A stretch of 32,387 nt of DNA, from contig JAPUKG010000125.1 of the NCBI GenBank assembly GCA_027295775.1, positions 1 through 32,387 of the forward strand, written 5' to 3'. The notes under the pieces were generated by a model. It saw only the letters and a list, made by a program, of their open reading frames with translations, ran no database searches and was not told the origin of the DNA. This document shows positions 7,890 through 15,921 of the stretch, piece by piece. This DNA comes from Pseudomonadota bacterium. GTDB lineage: Bacteria > Myxococcota_A > UBA9160 > UBA4427. Each line of letters starts with the position of its first letter. Positions within the stretch are counted from its first letter, which is position 1. The position numbers were made by a program, and so were the translations under genes.

Positions 7890-9881
7890 TTGACAACCGC
7901 GCTGCGTCCCCCCTGTCGACTCGCTGCCATGGGCATGATCAACGCCCTTGGCAGCGGCTCCGAAGAGATCGCGCCGCGGCTGCTCGCCGGCGACCAGTCG
8001 GGCTTCCGGGAACGGGACGATCTGGTGCCCGGCCGCACGCTCCTCCTGGGCGAAGTGAAGGGACCGCTTCCCGAGATCCCGGAGCGCCTCCGGCGCTACG
8101 CGTGCCGCAACAACCGGCTCGCGCTGGCGGCCCTGGAACAGATCGACGAGCCGATCCGGGAGGCGATCCGCGCGGTCGGGCCGACCCGGGTCGGTGTGGT
8201 GGTCGGGACCAGTACCTCGGGGGTCGGTGACGCGGAGGCGGCGCTCCGGCACAAGGCCGAGACCGGCGGATTGGACCCTTCCTTCCACTACGACCAGCTC
8301 GAGTTCGGGGGAGCGGCGGGCTTCGTCGCGGACTGGCTCGGCGTCTCGGGTCCGGTGTTCTCGCTCTCGACGGCGTGCTCCTCGGGTGCCCGGGCCCTGG
8401 CGTCGGCGCGCTCGCTCCTCGCTCTGGGCCTCTGCGACGCCGTCGTCGCCGGCGCCGTGGACTCGCTGTGCGGGCTCACGACCAACGGCTTCTCGGTGCT
8501 CCAGGCGATCTCCGACGAGCTCACCAATCCGTGTAGCGTCAACCGCAAGGGCCTGACCCTGGGCGAGGGAGCCGCCCTCTTCCTGGTGACCCCCGAAGCC
8601 GGAGGTGTCCAGCTGCGCGGCGTCGGGGAGTCCAGCGAGGCGCACCACATGTCGGCGCCCGATCCCGACGGACTCGGCGCCGAGGCGGCCATGCGCGCCG
8701 CCCTCTCGGACGCCGGCGTGGAGCCCGGCGCTGTCCACTACCTCAATCTCCACGGGACCGGCACGCCCCTCAACGACAGCATGGAGTGCGCGGCCACTTC
8801 GCGCGTGTTCGGGCCCGCTCTTCCTTGCAGCTCGAGCAAATCCCTCGTCGGCCACACCCTGGGCGCCGCCGGGGCCATGGAGGCGGGCTTCTGTTGGCTG
8901 ATGCTCGACGCGGTTCGCGGCGCTCGGGGAGAGCTCCCGCTGGTGCCCCACTGCTGGGACGGGGTGCGCGACCCGGAGCTGGCGGAAATCCACCTGGCGG
9001 CCAAGGGGGAGTCCGTGCGCTGCGACAGCGGCGCGCTGGTAATGACCAACTCGTTCGGGTTCGGAGGCAACAACTGCACGCTGGTGCTGGGCGTCAGCGA
9101 GGCCGCAGAGCCGGCAGTAGAGCCGACGGTCCGACCGGATCCCGAGATCGCCGCCACCGTCGAAGCCTGGTCGGCCTGGGCACCCGGGCTCGTGGACCGG
9201 GACGCCTGGCGGAAGTGGGCCGCAGCGCCGAGCCGCATCGGAGACGGCGGCCCGCCAGATGCTCGCTTCATCCCCGCCATGCTGCGGCGGCGCTGCACGC
9301 CGCTCACCCGGATCGTGGTCACGGCGGCCTTCGACTGTTGCGACGAGGCGCGGCGCAGAGACGTGCGCACGGTATTCGCGTCTCGCCACGGCAGCATCAA
9401 CGAGTCCATCGATCTGATCGAGGCCGTCGTCTCGCGCGAGAAGATCTCGCCCATGAAGTTCAGCCACACGGTGCACAACGCCCAGGCCGGGCTCTTCTCC
9501 ATCGCCGCGGGCAATCGCGAAGCGTCGAGCTCGCTGGCAGCCCAGGGGGACACCTTCCTCGGCGGATTCGTCGAGGCGCTCTGCCATCTGCAGCGCGAAC
9601 CGGACCGGCCGGTGCTGCTCATCCTGGGCGACGTGCCGCTGGCGCCCACGTTCGCGCCGCTGTGCGACGAGGTGCCGGCCTCCTACGGTCTGGCGCTCCT
9701 GTTGACGACAGGGGGCGAGGGCACACGGCTGGGCTTCCGGATTGGCGGCGGCGATGCACCCTCCCCGTCGGAAGAGCGGCCGTGGCCCGACGCTCTCGAG
9801 TTCCTTCGCTGGCTCCTCTCGGGGGAGCCCTCCGTCTCGCTGGAGTCGCGTGGCCGCCGCACTTCGTGGACGCGCCGCTAG
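7890..9881 (+). CDS. Ketosynthase fused to ketosynthase chain-length factor (APE type)
   Basis: A 663-residue protein with two modules. Residues 1-402 are a FabF-like beta-ketoacyl-ACP synthase with an intact Cys-His-His triad: Cys163 in STACSSG, His288 in NLHGTGTPLND and His322 in KSLVGHTLGAAGA. It ends with the family motif NSFGFGGNN. Residues ~422-640 match the Ketoacyl-synt_2 chain-length-factor domain of APE loci (FASRHGSINESIDLIEAV, PMKFSHTVHNAQAGLFSIAAGN, DTFLGGFVEALCHL). In characterised APE systems these are separate ApeO- and ApeC-type proteins acting as a pair; here they are one polypeptide. It should elongate the ACP-bound polyene with malonyl units. The TTG start is chosen because of the upstream GAGGGG and because the first beta strand of the KS fold lies just after it. 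LolA follows after 18 bp. Confidence 0.9.
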   Translation: MTTALRPPCRLAAMGMINALGSGSEEIAPRLLAGDQSGFRERDDLVPGRTLLLGEVKGPLPEIPERLRRYACRNNRLALAALEQIDEPIREAIRAVGPTRVGVVVGTSTSGVGDAEAALRHKAETGGLDPSFHYDQLEFGGAAGFVADWLGVSGPVFSLSTACSSGARALASARSLLALGLCDAVVAGAVDSLCGLTTNGFSVLQAISDELTNPCSVNRKGLTLGEGAALFLVTPEAGGVQLRGVGESSEAHHMSAPDPDGLGAEAAMRAALSDAGVEPGAVHYLNLHGTGTPLNDSMECAATSRVFGPALPCSSSKSLVGHTLGAAGAMEAGFCWLMLDAVRGARGELPLVPHCWDGVRDPELAEIHLAAKGESVRCDSGALVMTNSFGFGGNNCTLVLGVSEAAEPAVEPTVRPDPEIAATVEAWSAWAPGLVDRDAWRKWAAAPSRIGDGGPPDARFIPAMLRRRCTPLTRIVVTAAFDCCDEARRRDVRTVFASRHGSINESIDLIEAVVSREKISPMKFSHTVHNAQAGLFSIAAGNREASSSLAAQGDTFLGGFVEALCHLQREPDRPVLLILGDVPLAPTFAPLCDEVPASYGLALLLTTGGEGTRLGFRIGGGDAPSPSEERPWPDALEFLRWLLSGEPSVSLESRGRRTSWTRR

Positions 9882-9899
9882 GCCTGCGCCCGGGTCCCC

Positions 9900-10562
9900 A
9901 TGAAGCGCCCGATCCGACTGCTCGCGTCGCTCGTCCTCGTCGCCGCCGGCACCTGCGCCCCGGCCTGGGCCACGGAGCTCGAGAGCCTGACCCTGGAAGA
10001 GCTCATGCGCGGCATGGCGGGGACCGCGGGCGTACTCGCCGAGTTCCGCGAGGTGAAGGACGTCAGTCTCCTCTCGGCTCCCATCGTGAGCGAGGGCACC
10101 CTCTACTTCATTCCCCCGGATCGCATGGCGCGACACACCCGGAGCCCCAGCCGCTCCGCGCTGATCGTGGACGGAAGCGCGATGCGGCTGTGGGACGAGG
10201 CCGGGGACGTCGAGGTGGATCTCTCGGGCAACCCCGTGGCCCGGCTCTTCGTCGAGAACTTCATCGTGCTCTTCAACGGTGACCTCGAGGCGCTGCGGCG
10301 CCGGTACGAGCCCGAGTTCGAGTCCGGAGGCGAGGGCTGGACCCTGTCCCTGGTGCCCCGGACGAAGCCGGCGTCGGACCTGATCGCCCGGATCACCCTG
10401 CGCGGCGACGGCACCGCGCTCCGCCAGATGGAAGTGGCCGAGACCGACGGGGACCGCACCGTAACGACCTTCACCGCCGTGGAGGTAGATCGCCCGTTCA
10501 GCGAAGACGAGATCCGGCGGGCCTTCCGGACTTCCTCCGCCGAGCCCGCCGCCGACCGGTGA
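9900..10562 (+). CDS. LolA-like outer-membrane lipid carrier of the APE locus
   Basis: A 220-residue secreted protein. Residues 1-24 form a signal peptide (KRPIRLLASLVLVAAGTCAPAWA). The mature part reads like the LolA-related carriers of APE loci: EFREVKDVSLLSAPIVSEGTL, then the beta strands GTLYFIPPDRMARHT and ALIVDGSAMRLWDEAG. LolA proteins carry lipoproteins through the periplasm; the APE versions are inferred to carry the lipid-linked pigment to the outer membrane. It ends in a GTGA overlap with the MMPL gene, so the two are translated together and probably work together. Confidence 0.85.
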   Translation: MKRPIRLLASLVLVAAGTCAPAWATELESLTLEELMRGMAGTAGVLAEFREVKDVSLLSAPIVSEGTLYFIPPDRMARHTRSPSRSALIVDGSAMRLWDEAGDVEVDLSGNPVARLFVENFIVLFNGDLEALRRRYEPEFESGGEGWTLSLVPRTKPASDLIARITLRGDGTALRQMEVAETDGDRTVTTFTAVEVDRPFSEDEIRRAFRTSSAEPAADR

Positions 10563-12928
10563 GGCTCCGCGCGGTCCGTGCCGGTCTGCTCGTCAGCCTG
10601 ATCGGCATGGCGATCTACTGCGCGCTGCACCTGCGCATCGAGACGAATGTCCTGCACTTCATGCCCCGGGACAGCGACTCGGAGCGAGCGCGGGTCTCGG
10701 CGCGCCTGGCGGACAGCGATCTCACTCGCACCATGGCGCTGTCCATTGGCGGCGACGATCCAGCCTCGGCCCGCGCGACGGCGCTCGAGCTGGCGGAGCG
10801 CCTGGCCGAGCGCCCAGAGGTCGCCTGGGTGCGCACCGGCGTCGACACCGAGTCGCTCCGGTCCCTCTACGAGCTCTACTTCCCACGGCGACACGCCTTT
10901 CTGTCCGAAGATCCGGAGCGGGAGATCCCCGAGCTCCTCTCGGAGGACGGACTGCGCAGCCGGGCCCGGGCGCTCAAGCGCGACCTGGCCCTTCCCGCCT
11001 CGACCCTGCTGGAGGAGCTGGCGGGCGCGGATCCGATCGGGGCCTTCCGGCGCATCGTCGAGCGCTTCCGCGGCAGCCAGTCCGCGATCCGGATGGAGGG
11101 CGGTCAGTTCGTCTCCCGCGACGGTCGCTTCGCGATCGTGCTCCTGGCGACCCGCCAATCCGCCTTCGACTCGGCCAGCCAGGGCCCCCTCCTCGACTTC
11201 GTACGGAGCTCGTTCCAAGCGCTGTCCGAGTCCCGGGGCGGCGGCCTTGTGCTCGAGATGAGCGGCGCCAACCGCTTCGCCGTCGAGTCCGAGCGCCGCA
11301 TCAAGCGCGACATCTATTGGATCGGCGCCTGCTCGACCGTGGGCCTGGCTCTGATCTTCATGAGCCTCGTGGGCGGGCTGCAGCGCTTCATCCTGGTGGC
11401 CGTGCCGTCCGCGTCGGGAATCCTGGTGGCGACCACCCTGGGTCTGCTCGTATTCGGGACCCTGGACGGCCTCACCATGGCGTTCGGCGCCGCCATGATG
11501 GGCGTCGCCATCGACTACTCGATCCACCTGATGATCCATCACGGCCTCTCGCCGCCTTCCGAGACGCCGGAGCGAACCGCCCGCCGGCTGCGGGGAACCC
11601 TGACCCTCGGCGCCGCGACCACCATGGCGAGCTTCGTCGGGCTCGCCCTCACTGCGTTCCCCGCGTTTCGGGAGATGAGCTTCTTCGCCATCGTCGGCCT
11701 GGGCGCCGCCCTCGCGATGACCCTGGTCGCCCTGCCCGGTCTCCTCGGCCTGTTCGGCCGCGCGCGGCGCGTACCCCCGCGCGCCGCGCGGCTGGCGTCG
11801 CTCCTGGGCCGCGGAGTGATCGGTCTGCGCGCCCGTCCGCGCGCGCTCGCAGCGCTGCCGGTGGCGCTGGTCCTGCTGGCCCCCCTCGTGTTGCCACGGC
11901 TCCAGTTCGTGGACGACTTGTCCCAGCTCGGCGATCTCGACCCCGCCCTCTTCGAAGAGGACCGCCGGGTCCGCGAGCGCATCTCCCGCTTCGACGCGAG
12001 TCGCTTTGTCATCGCCACCGCCCCCGACGTCGAGGCTGCGGTCGCCCTCAACGACGAGATCCACCGCCGGCTCGAGGGCGTCGTGCGGGACGGCGGCCTC
12101 GACGGGATGCGCTCGCTCCACGCGCTCCTCTGGTCTCAGGAGCTCCAGCGCCGCAACCTGTCTGCGCTCGCCGAGCAGGCGGATGCGGATCTCGGCGCGA
12201 GGCTTCAGACCGCCTTCGCCGAAGAGGGCTTCCGGCCCGACGCCTTCGCCGAGTTCGCGCTCTATCTCGAGTCCGCCCCGCAGCCGTTGACGCTCGCCGA
12301 GCTCGAGGCGTCTGGCCTGGGCGATCTGCTCTCGCCGTGGATCTTCGCCCTGGGCGACCGCACCGCCGTCGCCATCTACCTGCGCGGCGTCCACTCGGTG
12401 GAGGCGATCGAGTCTGCCATCGCAGACCTGCCGGGCGTCTATCTCTTCGACAACCGCACCTTCATCAACGATGTCTACGGCGAGTTCCGGCGCACCACGC
12501 TCCGACAGATGCTCGTCGGAGGCGGCCTGGTGCTACTGCTCCTGCTGCTTCGCTACCGGCGCTGGCGCCCGAGCGTGGCGGCCTTCCTGCCCGCGGCCCT
12601 GGTCGCCATCGCGCTCCTCGAGGTCTTCTCGATCACGGGCGTCGAGGTGAACCTCCTCCACGTGATGAGCCTGATCATGGTGCTGGGGATGGGCGTCGAC
12701 TACGGGATCTTCGTCGTCGACAGCGCCGACGAGCCCGACCGGCTCGGCGCCACCATGCTGAGTCTGCTCGTCTCGTGCGCGACGACGGTCTTCGTGTTCG
12801 GCACCCTCGCGATCTCGTTCCACCCGGCGCTGAGGGCGATCGGCCTCACGGTGGGCCTTGGCATCCTGCTGGCGCTGCTGTTCGCTCCGGTCTCGCTGCT
12901 CCTCGTGAAGACGCGGGCAAGTGTTTGA
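10559..12928 (+). CDS. MMPL/RND-family exporter
   Basis: A 789-residue inner-membrane transporter of the MMPL/HpnN type. It shows the RND plan twice: one N-terminal helix, a periplasmic domain (about 30-250), a helix bundle (250-400), then a second helix near 430, a second periplasmic domain and a final bundle (about 625-785). The proton-relay aspartates lie in GVAIDYSIHL (Asp319) and GMGVDYGIFVVDS (Asp714). This family exports lipids and lipid-linked molecules. The GTG start at 10559 overlaps the LolA-like gene's stop by four bases. It converges on the next gene with only six bases between stop codons, leaving no room for a conventional terminator. Confidence 0.9.
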   Translation: MRLRAVRAGLLVSLIGMAIYCALHLRIETNVLHFMPRDSDSERARVSARLADSDLTRTMALSIGGDDPASARATALELAERLAERPEVAWVRTGVDTESLRSLYELYFPRRHAFLSEDPEREIPELLSEDGLRSRARALKRDLALPASTLLEELAGADPIGAFRRIVERFRGSQSAIRMEGGQFVSRDGRFAIVLLATRQSAFDSASQGPLLDFVRSSFQALSESRGGGLVLEMSGANRFAVESERRIKRDIYWIGACSTVGLALIFMSLVGGLQRFILVAVPSASGILVATTLGLLVFGTLDGLTMAFGAAMMGVAIDYSIHLMIHHGLSPPSETPERTARRLRGTLTLGAATTMASFVGLALTAFPAFREMSFFAIVGLGAALAMTLVALPGLLGLFGRARRVPPRAARLASLLGRGVIGLRARPRALAALPVALVLLAPLVLPRLQFVDDLSQLGDLDPALFEEDRRVRERISRFDASRFVIATAPDVEAAVALNDEIHRRLEGVVRDGGLDGMRSLHALLWSQELQRRNLSALAEQADADLGARLQTAFAEEGFRPDAFAEFALYLESAPQPLTLAELEASGLGDLLSPWIFALGDRTAVAIYLRGVHSVEAIESAIADLPGVYLFDNRTFINDVYGEFRRTTLRQMLVGGGLVLLLLLLRYRRWRPSVAAFLPAALVAIALLEVFSITGVEVNLLHVMSLIMVLGMGVDYGIFVVDSADEPDRLGATMLSLLVSCATTVFVFGTLAISFHPALRAIGLTVGLGILLALLFAPVSLLLVKTRASV

Positions 12929-12934
12929 CGCCCT

Positions 12935-14302
12935 TCACTCTCCCAGGAGATCCGTCCGCAGCTGGTCGCGGAAGATGTGGTGCTCCGCCGCGTTGAAGAC
13001 ACCTTCCTGGTACACGTGGGTCACGTTGAGGCGGCCGCCGCGCAGGCTCAGAGCCGTGCTGCTCCCCGGAGAGGGGGGAACCGGCGGTACGTGGAAGGCG
13101 TTCTCGATCGGCGCGCCCAGAAAATGCTCGAGGCCCGGCAGGAAGTCGGCGGTATAGGCGAAGAAGAACGAGCACAGCTCACCCCGCAAGCTGCGGCGCG
13201 CGACGTATGCGTAGACGCGCTTCGGCGCATAGCGAGCAAAGTCCATGGCGTGGATCCCGCTCTCGACGAAGCCCGCCTTGATCGACGCGAGCCGCTGCTC
13301 CTTCAGCGCCTCGAGCAGGCCCTGAAAATCGTCGGCTTGTCGGGGGAGCACCTGGAACCACAGGAGTGACACCTGGGTGCGGAAGATCTCGCCCTCGGCG
13401 CCCTTGGGTCGAACGCTCACCGGCAGGGGCACCACGAAGCTCCCGGGATCGACGCCGCGCGCCTGGAAGACCGCGTAGTGGGCGCGAATGGTCGCCGCCA
13501 TGTAGAACAGCATGGGCGTGAGGAAGCCCGCCTGGTCGACCGCGCGCTTCACCACGTGCTCGGTCTGGGCCGGGTCGAGGGTGAGTACGTGGTAGCGCAG
13601 GGCCTGGCGGACCCGGCGCCGCGGGCCAGAGAGGGAGCGCAGCGGGTGCGCAGCGAAGCCCTCCATGTGCGTCTGCCACTCGCGGGCGAGATCCCCGCGC
13701 TGGCGCAGGCTCAGGACCGGCCCCCCCCGGCCGCTCTGCGCCGCGGGCCCCAGTGACTGGGCGCGGGAGAGGCTGTCGGGCCGGCGTTCGCCCCGAGCGC
13801 ACGCGTCGAGGAAGCGAACGAACTCCTCGCTGCCGGAACCGTCGAGGAGCATGTGCGCCCAGGAGAGGGCGAGGTCGGTTCCCCGCGTCCCGCCCGAGTA
13901 GCGAACCGCGTCGAGGCGCAGCAGGTCACCCCGCCGAATCGAGTGGCGCTCGTTCAGGCGCTCGAAGAAGAGCGGCGGAACGCCCGGGCCACTGCGCTCT
14001 GGGGACTGGGCGTCGTGGACCTGGAGCCGGGGCGGGACGCCCCGGCCCGCCTTGTCGATTCGGTACGCGGGCGGTCCGAGACCGAAGCGGCGCCGGACGG
14101 GGGCCGACAGGATGGGGTTCGCCGGGGTGATCTCCCGGAGGATCTTGCGCAAGCTGCCGACGTCGAAGCCCGGGCCCAGGCGCAGGACGAGCTGGGAGAT
14201 GTGGTTGGCCCGGTTGCAGCGTCGGATCTCATCGTCGAAGGCGCGAAGGAAGGCGTCGGCCCCGGTCAGGGGGATGAGCTCAGGACCCCGCGAGCTGCTC
14301 AT
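12935..14302 (-). CDS. HxxxDG acyltransferase, condensation-domain/WS-DGAT-like
   Basis: A 455-residue protein with the catalytic motif HMLLDGSG (His150, Asp154, Gly155), the HxxxDG signature of NRPS condensation domains, wax-ester synthases and acyltransferases of the same fold. An N-terminal segment (IPLTGADAFLRAF, QLVLRLGPGFDVGSLRKIL) resembles the first lobe of that fold, and VVPLPVSVRPKG resembles the second-lobe strand. It probably joins an acyl group, likely carried on the adjacent ACP, to an amine or alcohol acceptor; the acceptor is unknown. Its ATG lies inside the ACP gene, a 23-bp overlap, so the two are co-translated. The gene is not part of the usual APE core. Confidence 0.75.
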   Translation of the reverse strand: MSSSRGPELIPLTGADAFLRAFDDEIRRCNRANHISQLVLRLGPGFDVGSLRKILREITPANPILSAPVRRRFGLGPPAYRIDKAGRGVPPRLQVHDAQSPERSGPGVPPLFFERLNERHSIRRGDLLRLDAVRYSGGTRGTDLALSWAHMLLDGSGSEEFVRFLDACARGERRPDSLSRAQSLGPAAQSGRGGPVLSLRQRGDLAREWQTHMEGFAAHPLRSLSGPRRRVRQALRYHVLTLDPAQTEHVVKRAVDQAGFLTPMLFYMAATIRAHYAVFQARGVDPGSFVVPLPVSVRPKGAEGEIFRTQVSLLWFQVLPRQADDFQGLLEALKEQRLASIKAGFVESGIHAMDFARYAPKRVYAYVARRSLRGELCSFFFAYTADFLPGLEHFLGAPIENAFHVPPVPPSPGSSTALSLRGGRLNVTHVYQEGVFNAAEHHIFRDQLRTDLLGE

Positions 14303-14555
14303 GGACGCAGTCGGCCAGGCTCTCGCAGGACTCGAGCATCTCCGGGGTGAGCAGGCTCTCGTCCACCCACACGCCGGTCTTCTCCTCGATGGTGAGCATG
14401 AGCTGGGTGACAGCGAGCGAGTCGAGACCCGTCGCCACGAGATTCGAGGATGGCGTGAAGCTCTCGTCGACGGTCAGGAGCTCGTCGCGCAGGATCTCGA
14501 AGACTACCTTCACCAGGGCTTCCCGCGTCCAATCCAAGTCTGCCGTCCCTCTCAC
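14280..14555 (-). CDS. Stand-alone acyl carrier protein
   Basis: A 91-residue carrier protein with the phosphopantetheine site NLVATGLDSLAVTQLML (Ser46 with the GTG start) between two predicted helices. Length and charge fit a type II ACP/PCP. The start is not certain: GTG at 14555 is used, and a TTG at 14537 preceded by AGAGGG is a good alternative that would shorten it by six residues. It overlaps the HxxxDG acyltransferase by 23 bp and is divergent from the halogenase-like gene. That grouping suggests a dedicated carrier for one aryl or acyl unit, separate from the two ACPs at 28333-28859. Confidence 0.9.
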   Translation of the reverse strand: MRGTADLDWTREALVKVVFEILRDELLTVDESFTPSSNLVATGLDSLAVTQLMLTIEEKTGVWVDESLLTPEMLESCESLADCVHEQLAGS

Positions 14556-14640
14556 GCCTCGAGCGTCGGCTGATCTTATCCAATGCAGCGGCCTGCGACG
14601 AGTTGGCCGCACCGGACCCGTGGGATATCGTTGCCGACGA
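14556..14640. promoter_or_regulatory. Divergent promoter region between ACP and halogenase-like genes
   Basis: An 85-bp space between two divergent starts. On the minus strand a TAAGAT at 14573-14578 matches the -10 consensus at four of six positions and is the same hexamer seen in the promoter of the long leftward operon at 29714. On the plus strand TTGGCC (14603-14608) and TATCGT (14626-14631), 17 bp apart, form a weak candidate that would start transcription almost at the ATG. Both calls are by eye. Confidence 0.3.
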
Positions 14641-15891
14641 ATGGGGAAGCGGCGCATTCGCAGCGTGGCCATCTTGGGGGGCGGGCCCGCCGGTGCGAGT
14701 CTCGCGACCTATCTCGCGCGAGCCGGTCTGGAGGTCACCCTGTTCTCCGCCGGGAAGCGCCCGCCCATCATCGTCGGCGAGTCCCTGGTTCCGGCCATCG
14801 TCCCGTTCCTGCGCGAGCTGGGGATCGAGGAGGAGGTCCGGTCCTACAGCGTGTACAAGGGCGGTGCCACCTTCGTCCTCGGCCGCGACGAGGCCATGAG
14901 CTTTCGCTTCTACGAGGTGCGCGGGGCGGCGACCACGTACTCCTACAACGTGCCGCGCGACAAGTTCGACGAGTCGATCCTGGACGCCGCTCGGCGGGCG
15001 GGGGCACACGTGGTCGCCCACGGTGCCCGCGTGGAGCGGGTCGGCGACAGCGATCGGGTGCGACTCAGCGACGAGACGCTGGCCGCCGCATCGGACGTGC
15101 TTTCCAGCCAGCCCGACTTCATCGTCGACGCCGGCGGACGGCGCCGGGTGCTGCCCCGGCTGATGGGCGTCGAGGCCGTCGAGGGCGAGCGAAAGGACAC
15201 GGCCCTCCACGCCCACATCGAAGGGGTGGAGGTGGAGATCCCCGGCAACGTCCACACGGATCGACTCGAGCACGGCTGGTGCTGGCGGATTCCGCTGCCC
15301 GGCCGCGTGTCGCTCGGCTTCGTCGTCGACACCGAGTACATCATGAAGTTCGGCAACTCGCCGGAGGAGCAATTCGACAACTACATCCGGCACGACCCGG
15401 TGATCAGTCCGTGGGCCGCGCCGGCGACCCGGGTCACGCCGGTCGTGAAGTACACGAACTACCAGCTCTGCTCGGCGCGGGGCGTCGGAGCCAACTGGGC
15501 CCTGGTGGGCGACACCTTCGGATTCGTGGACCCGGTCTTCTCGAGCGGGGTGTTGATCGCGCTCCAGAGCGCCGAGCTCCTGTCCCGAGCGATCCTGTCC
15601 GGAAGCGACCGGGCGTTCCAGCGCTACGAGAGGGAGGTGTCGCGCATCATCACCGCGTGGCAGCAGGTGATCGGTCTGTTCTACAACGGGCGGCTGCTCA
15701 CGATGTTCAAGGTCGGCCAATTCGTTCGTAAGACGCGGCTGGGACGGGTGATGGACTTCCACTTCAGCAAGTACATGCCGCGGATCTTCACCGGCGAAGC
15801 CGCGACCAGCCGGTACAGCCTGGGCCTGGTGCGGTTCATGGCGAACTACGGGCTGATAGGCAACGACCCGCGTGAACTCGAGATCCGCTGA
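14641..15891 (+). CDS. Flavin-dependent halogenase-like oxidoreductase 1
   Basis: A 416-residue flavoprotein. The dinucleotide-binding motif GGGPAGAS sits at 13-20, the halogenase-type GES at 46-48, and WCWRIP at 213-218 matches the WxWxIP signature of flavin-dependent halogenases. The second FAD motif GDTFGFVDPVFSSGV starts at 290. YKGGATFV (Lys73) falls where halogenases of the phenol/pyrrole class carry a catalytic-lysine segment. A halogenase of carrier-bound or free aryl substrate is inferred, but related monooxygenases share much of this pattern. Reduced flavin would have to come from a reductase not seen here. ATG at 14641 has no strong Shine-Dalgarno. A CrtI-like gene follows 30 bp later on the same strand. 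Confidence 0.75.
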   Translation: MGKRRIRSVAILGGGPAGASLATYLARAGLEVTLFSAGKRPPIIVGESLVPAIVPFLRELGIEEEVRSYSVYKGGATFVLGRDEAMSFRFYEVRGAATTYSYNVPRDKFDESILDAARRAGAHVVAHGARVERVGDSDRVRLSDETLAAASDVLSSQPDFIVDAGGRRRVLPRLMGVEAVEGERKDTALHAHIEGVEVEIPGNVHTDRLEHGWCWRIPLPGRVSLGFVVDTEYIMKFGNSPEEQFDNYIRHDPVISPWAAPATRVTPVVKYTNYQLCSARGVGANWALVGDTFGFVDPVFSSGVLIALQSAELLSRAILSGSDRAFQRYEREVSRIITAWQQVIGLFYNGRLLTMFKVGQFVRKTRLGRVMDFHFSKYMPRIFTGEAATSRYSLGLVRFMANYGLIGNDPRELEIR

Positions 15892-15921
15892 GCACGCCGG
15901 CGCGGGCAGGCGGCTCGCCCG

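Noticed and set aside
7890-7895. TTGACA as a -35 promoter box
   Set aside because: A perfect hexamer, but nothing like a -10 follows at 16-18 bp. The bases are better explained as the TTG start codon of the ketosynthase, with GAGGGG correctly spaced before it.
10103-12394. A 763-codon minus-strand frame opposite the LolA-like and MMPL genes
   Set aside because: Composition is Gln/Glu/Arg/Gly-rich with no domain, and the plus strand has well-supported genes throughout.
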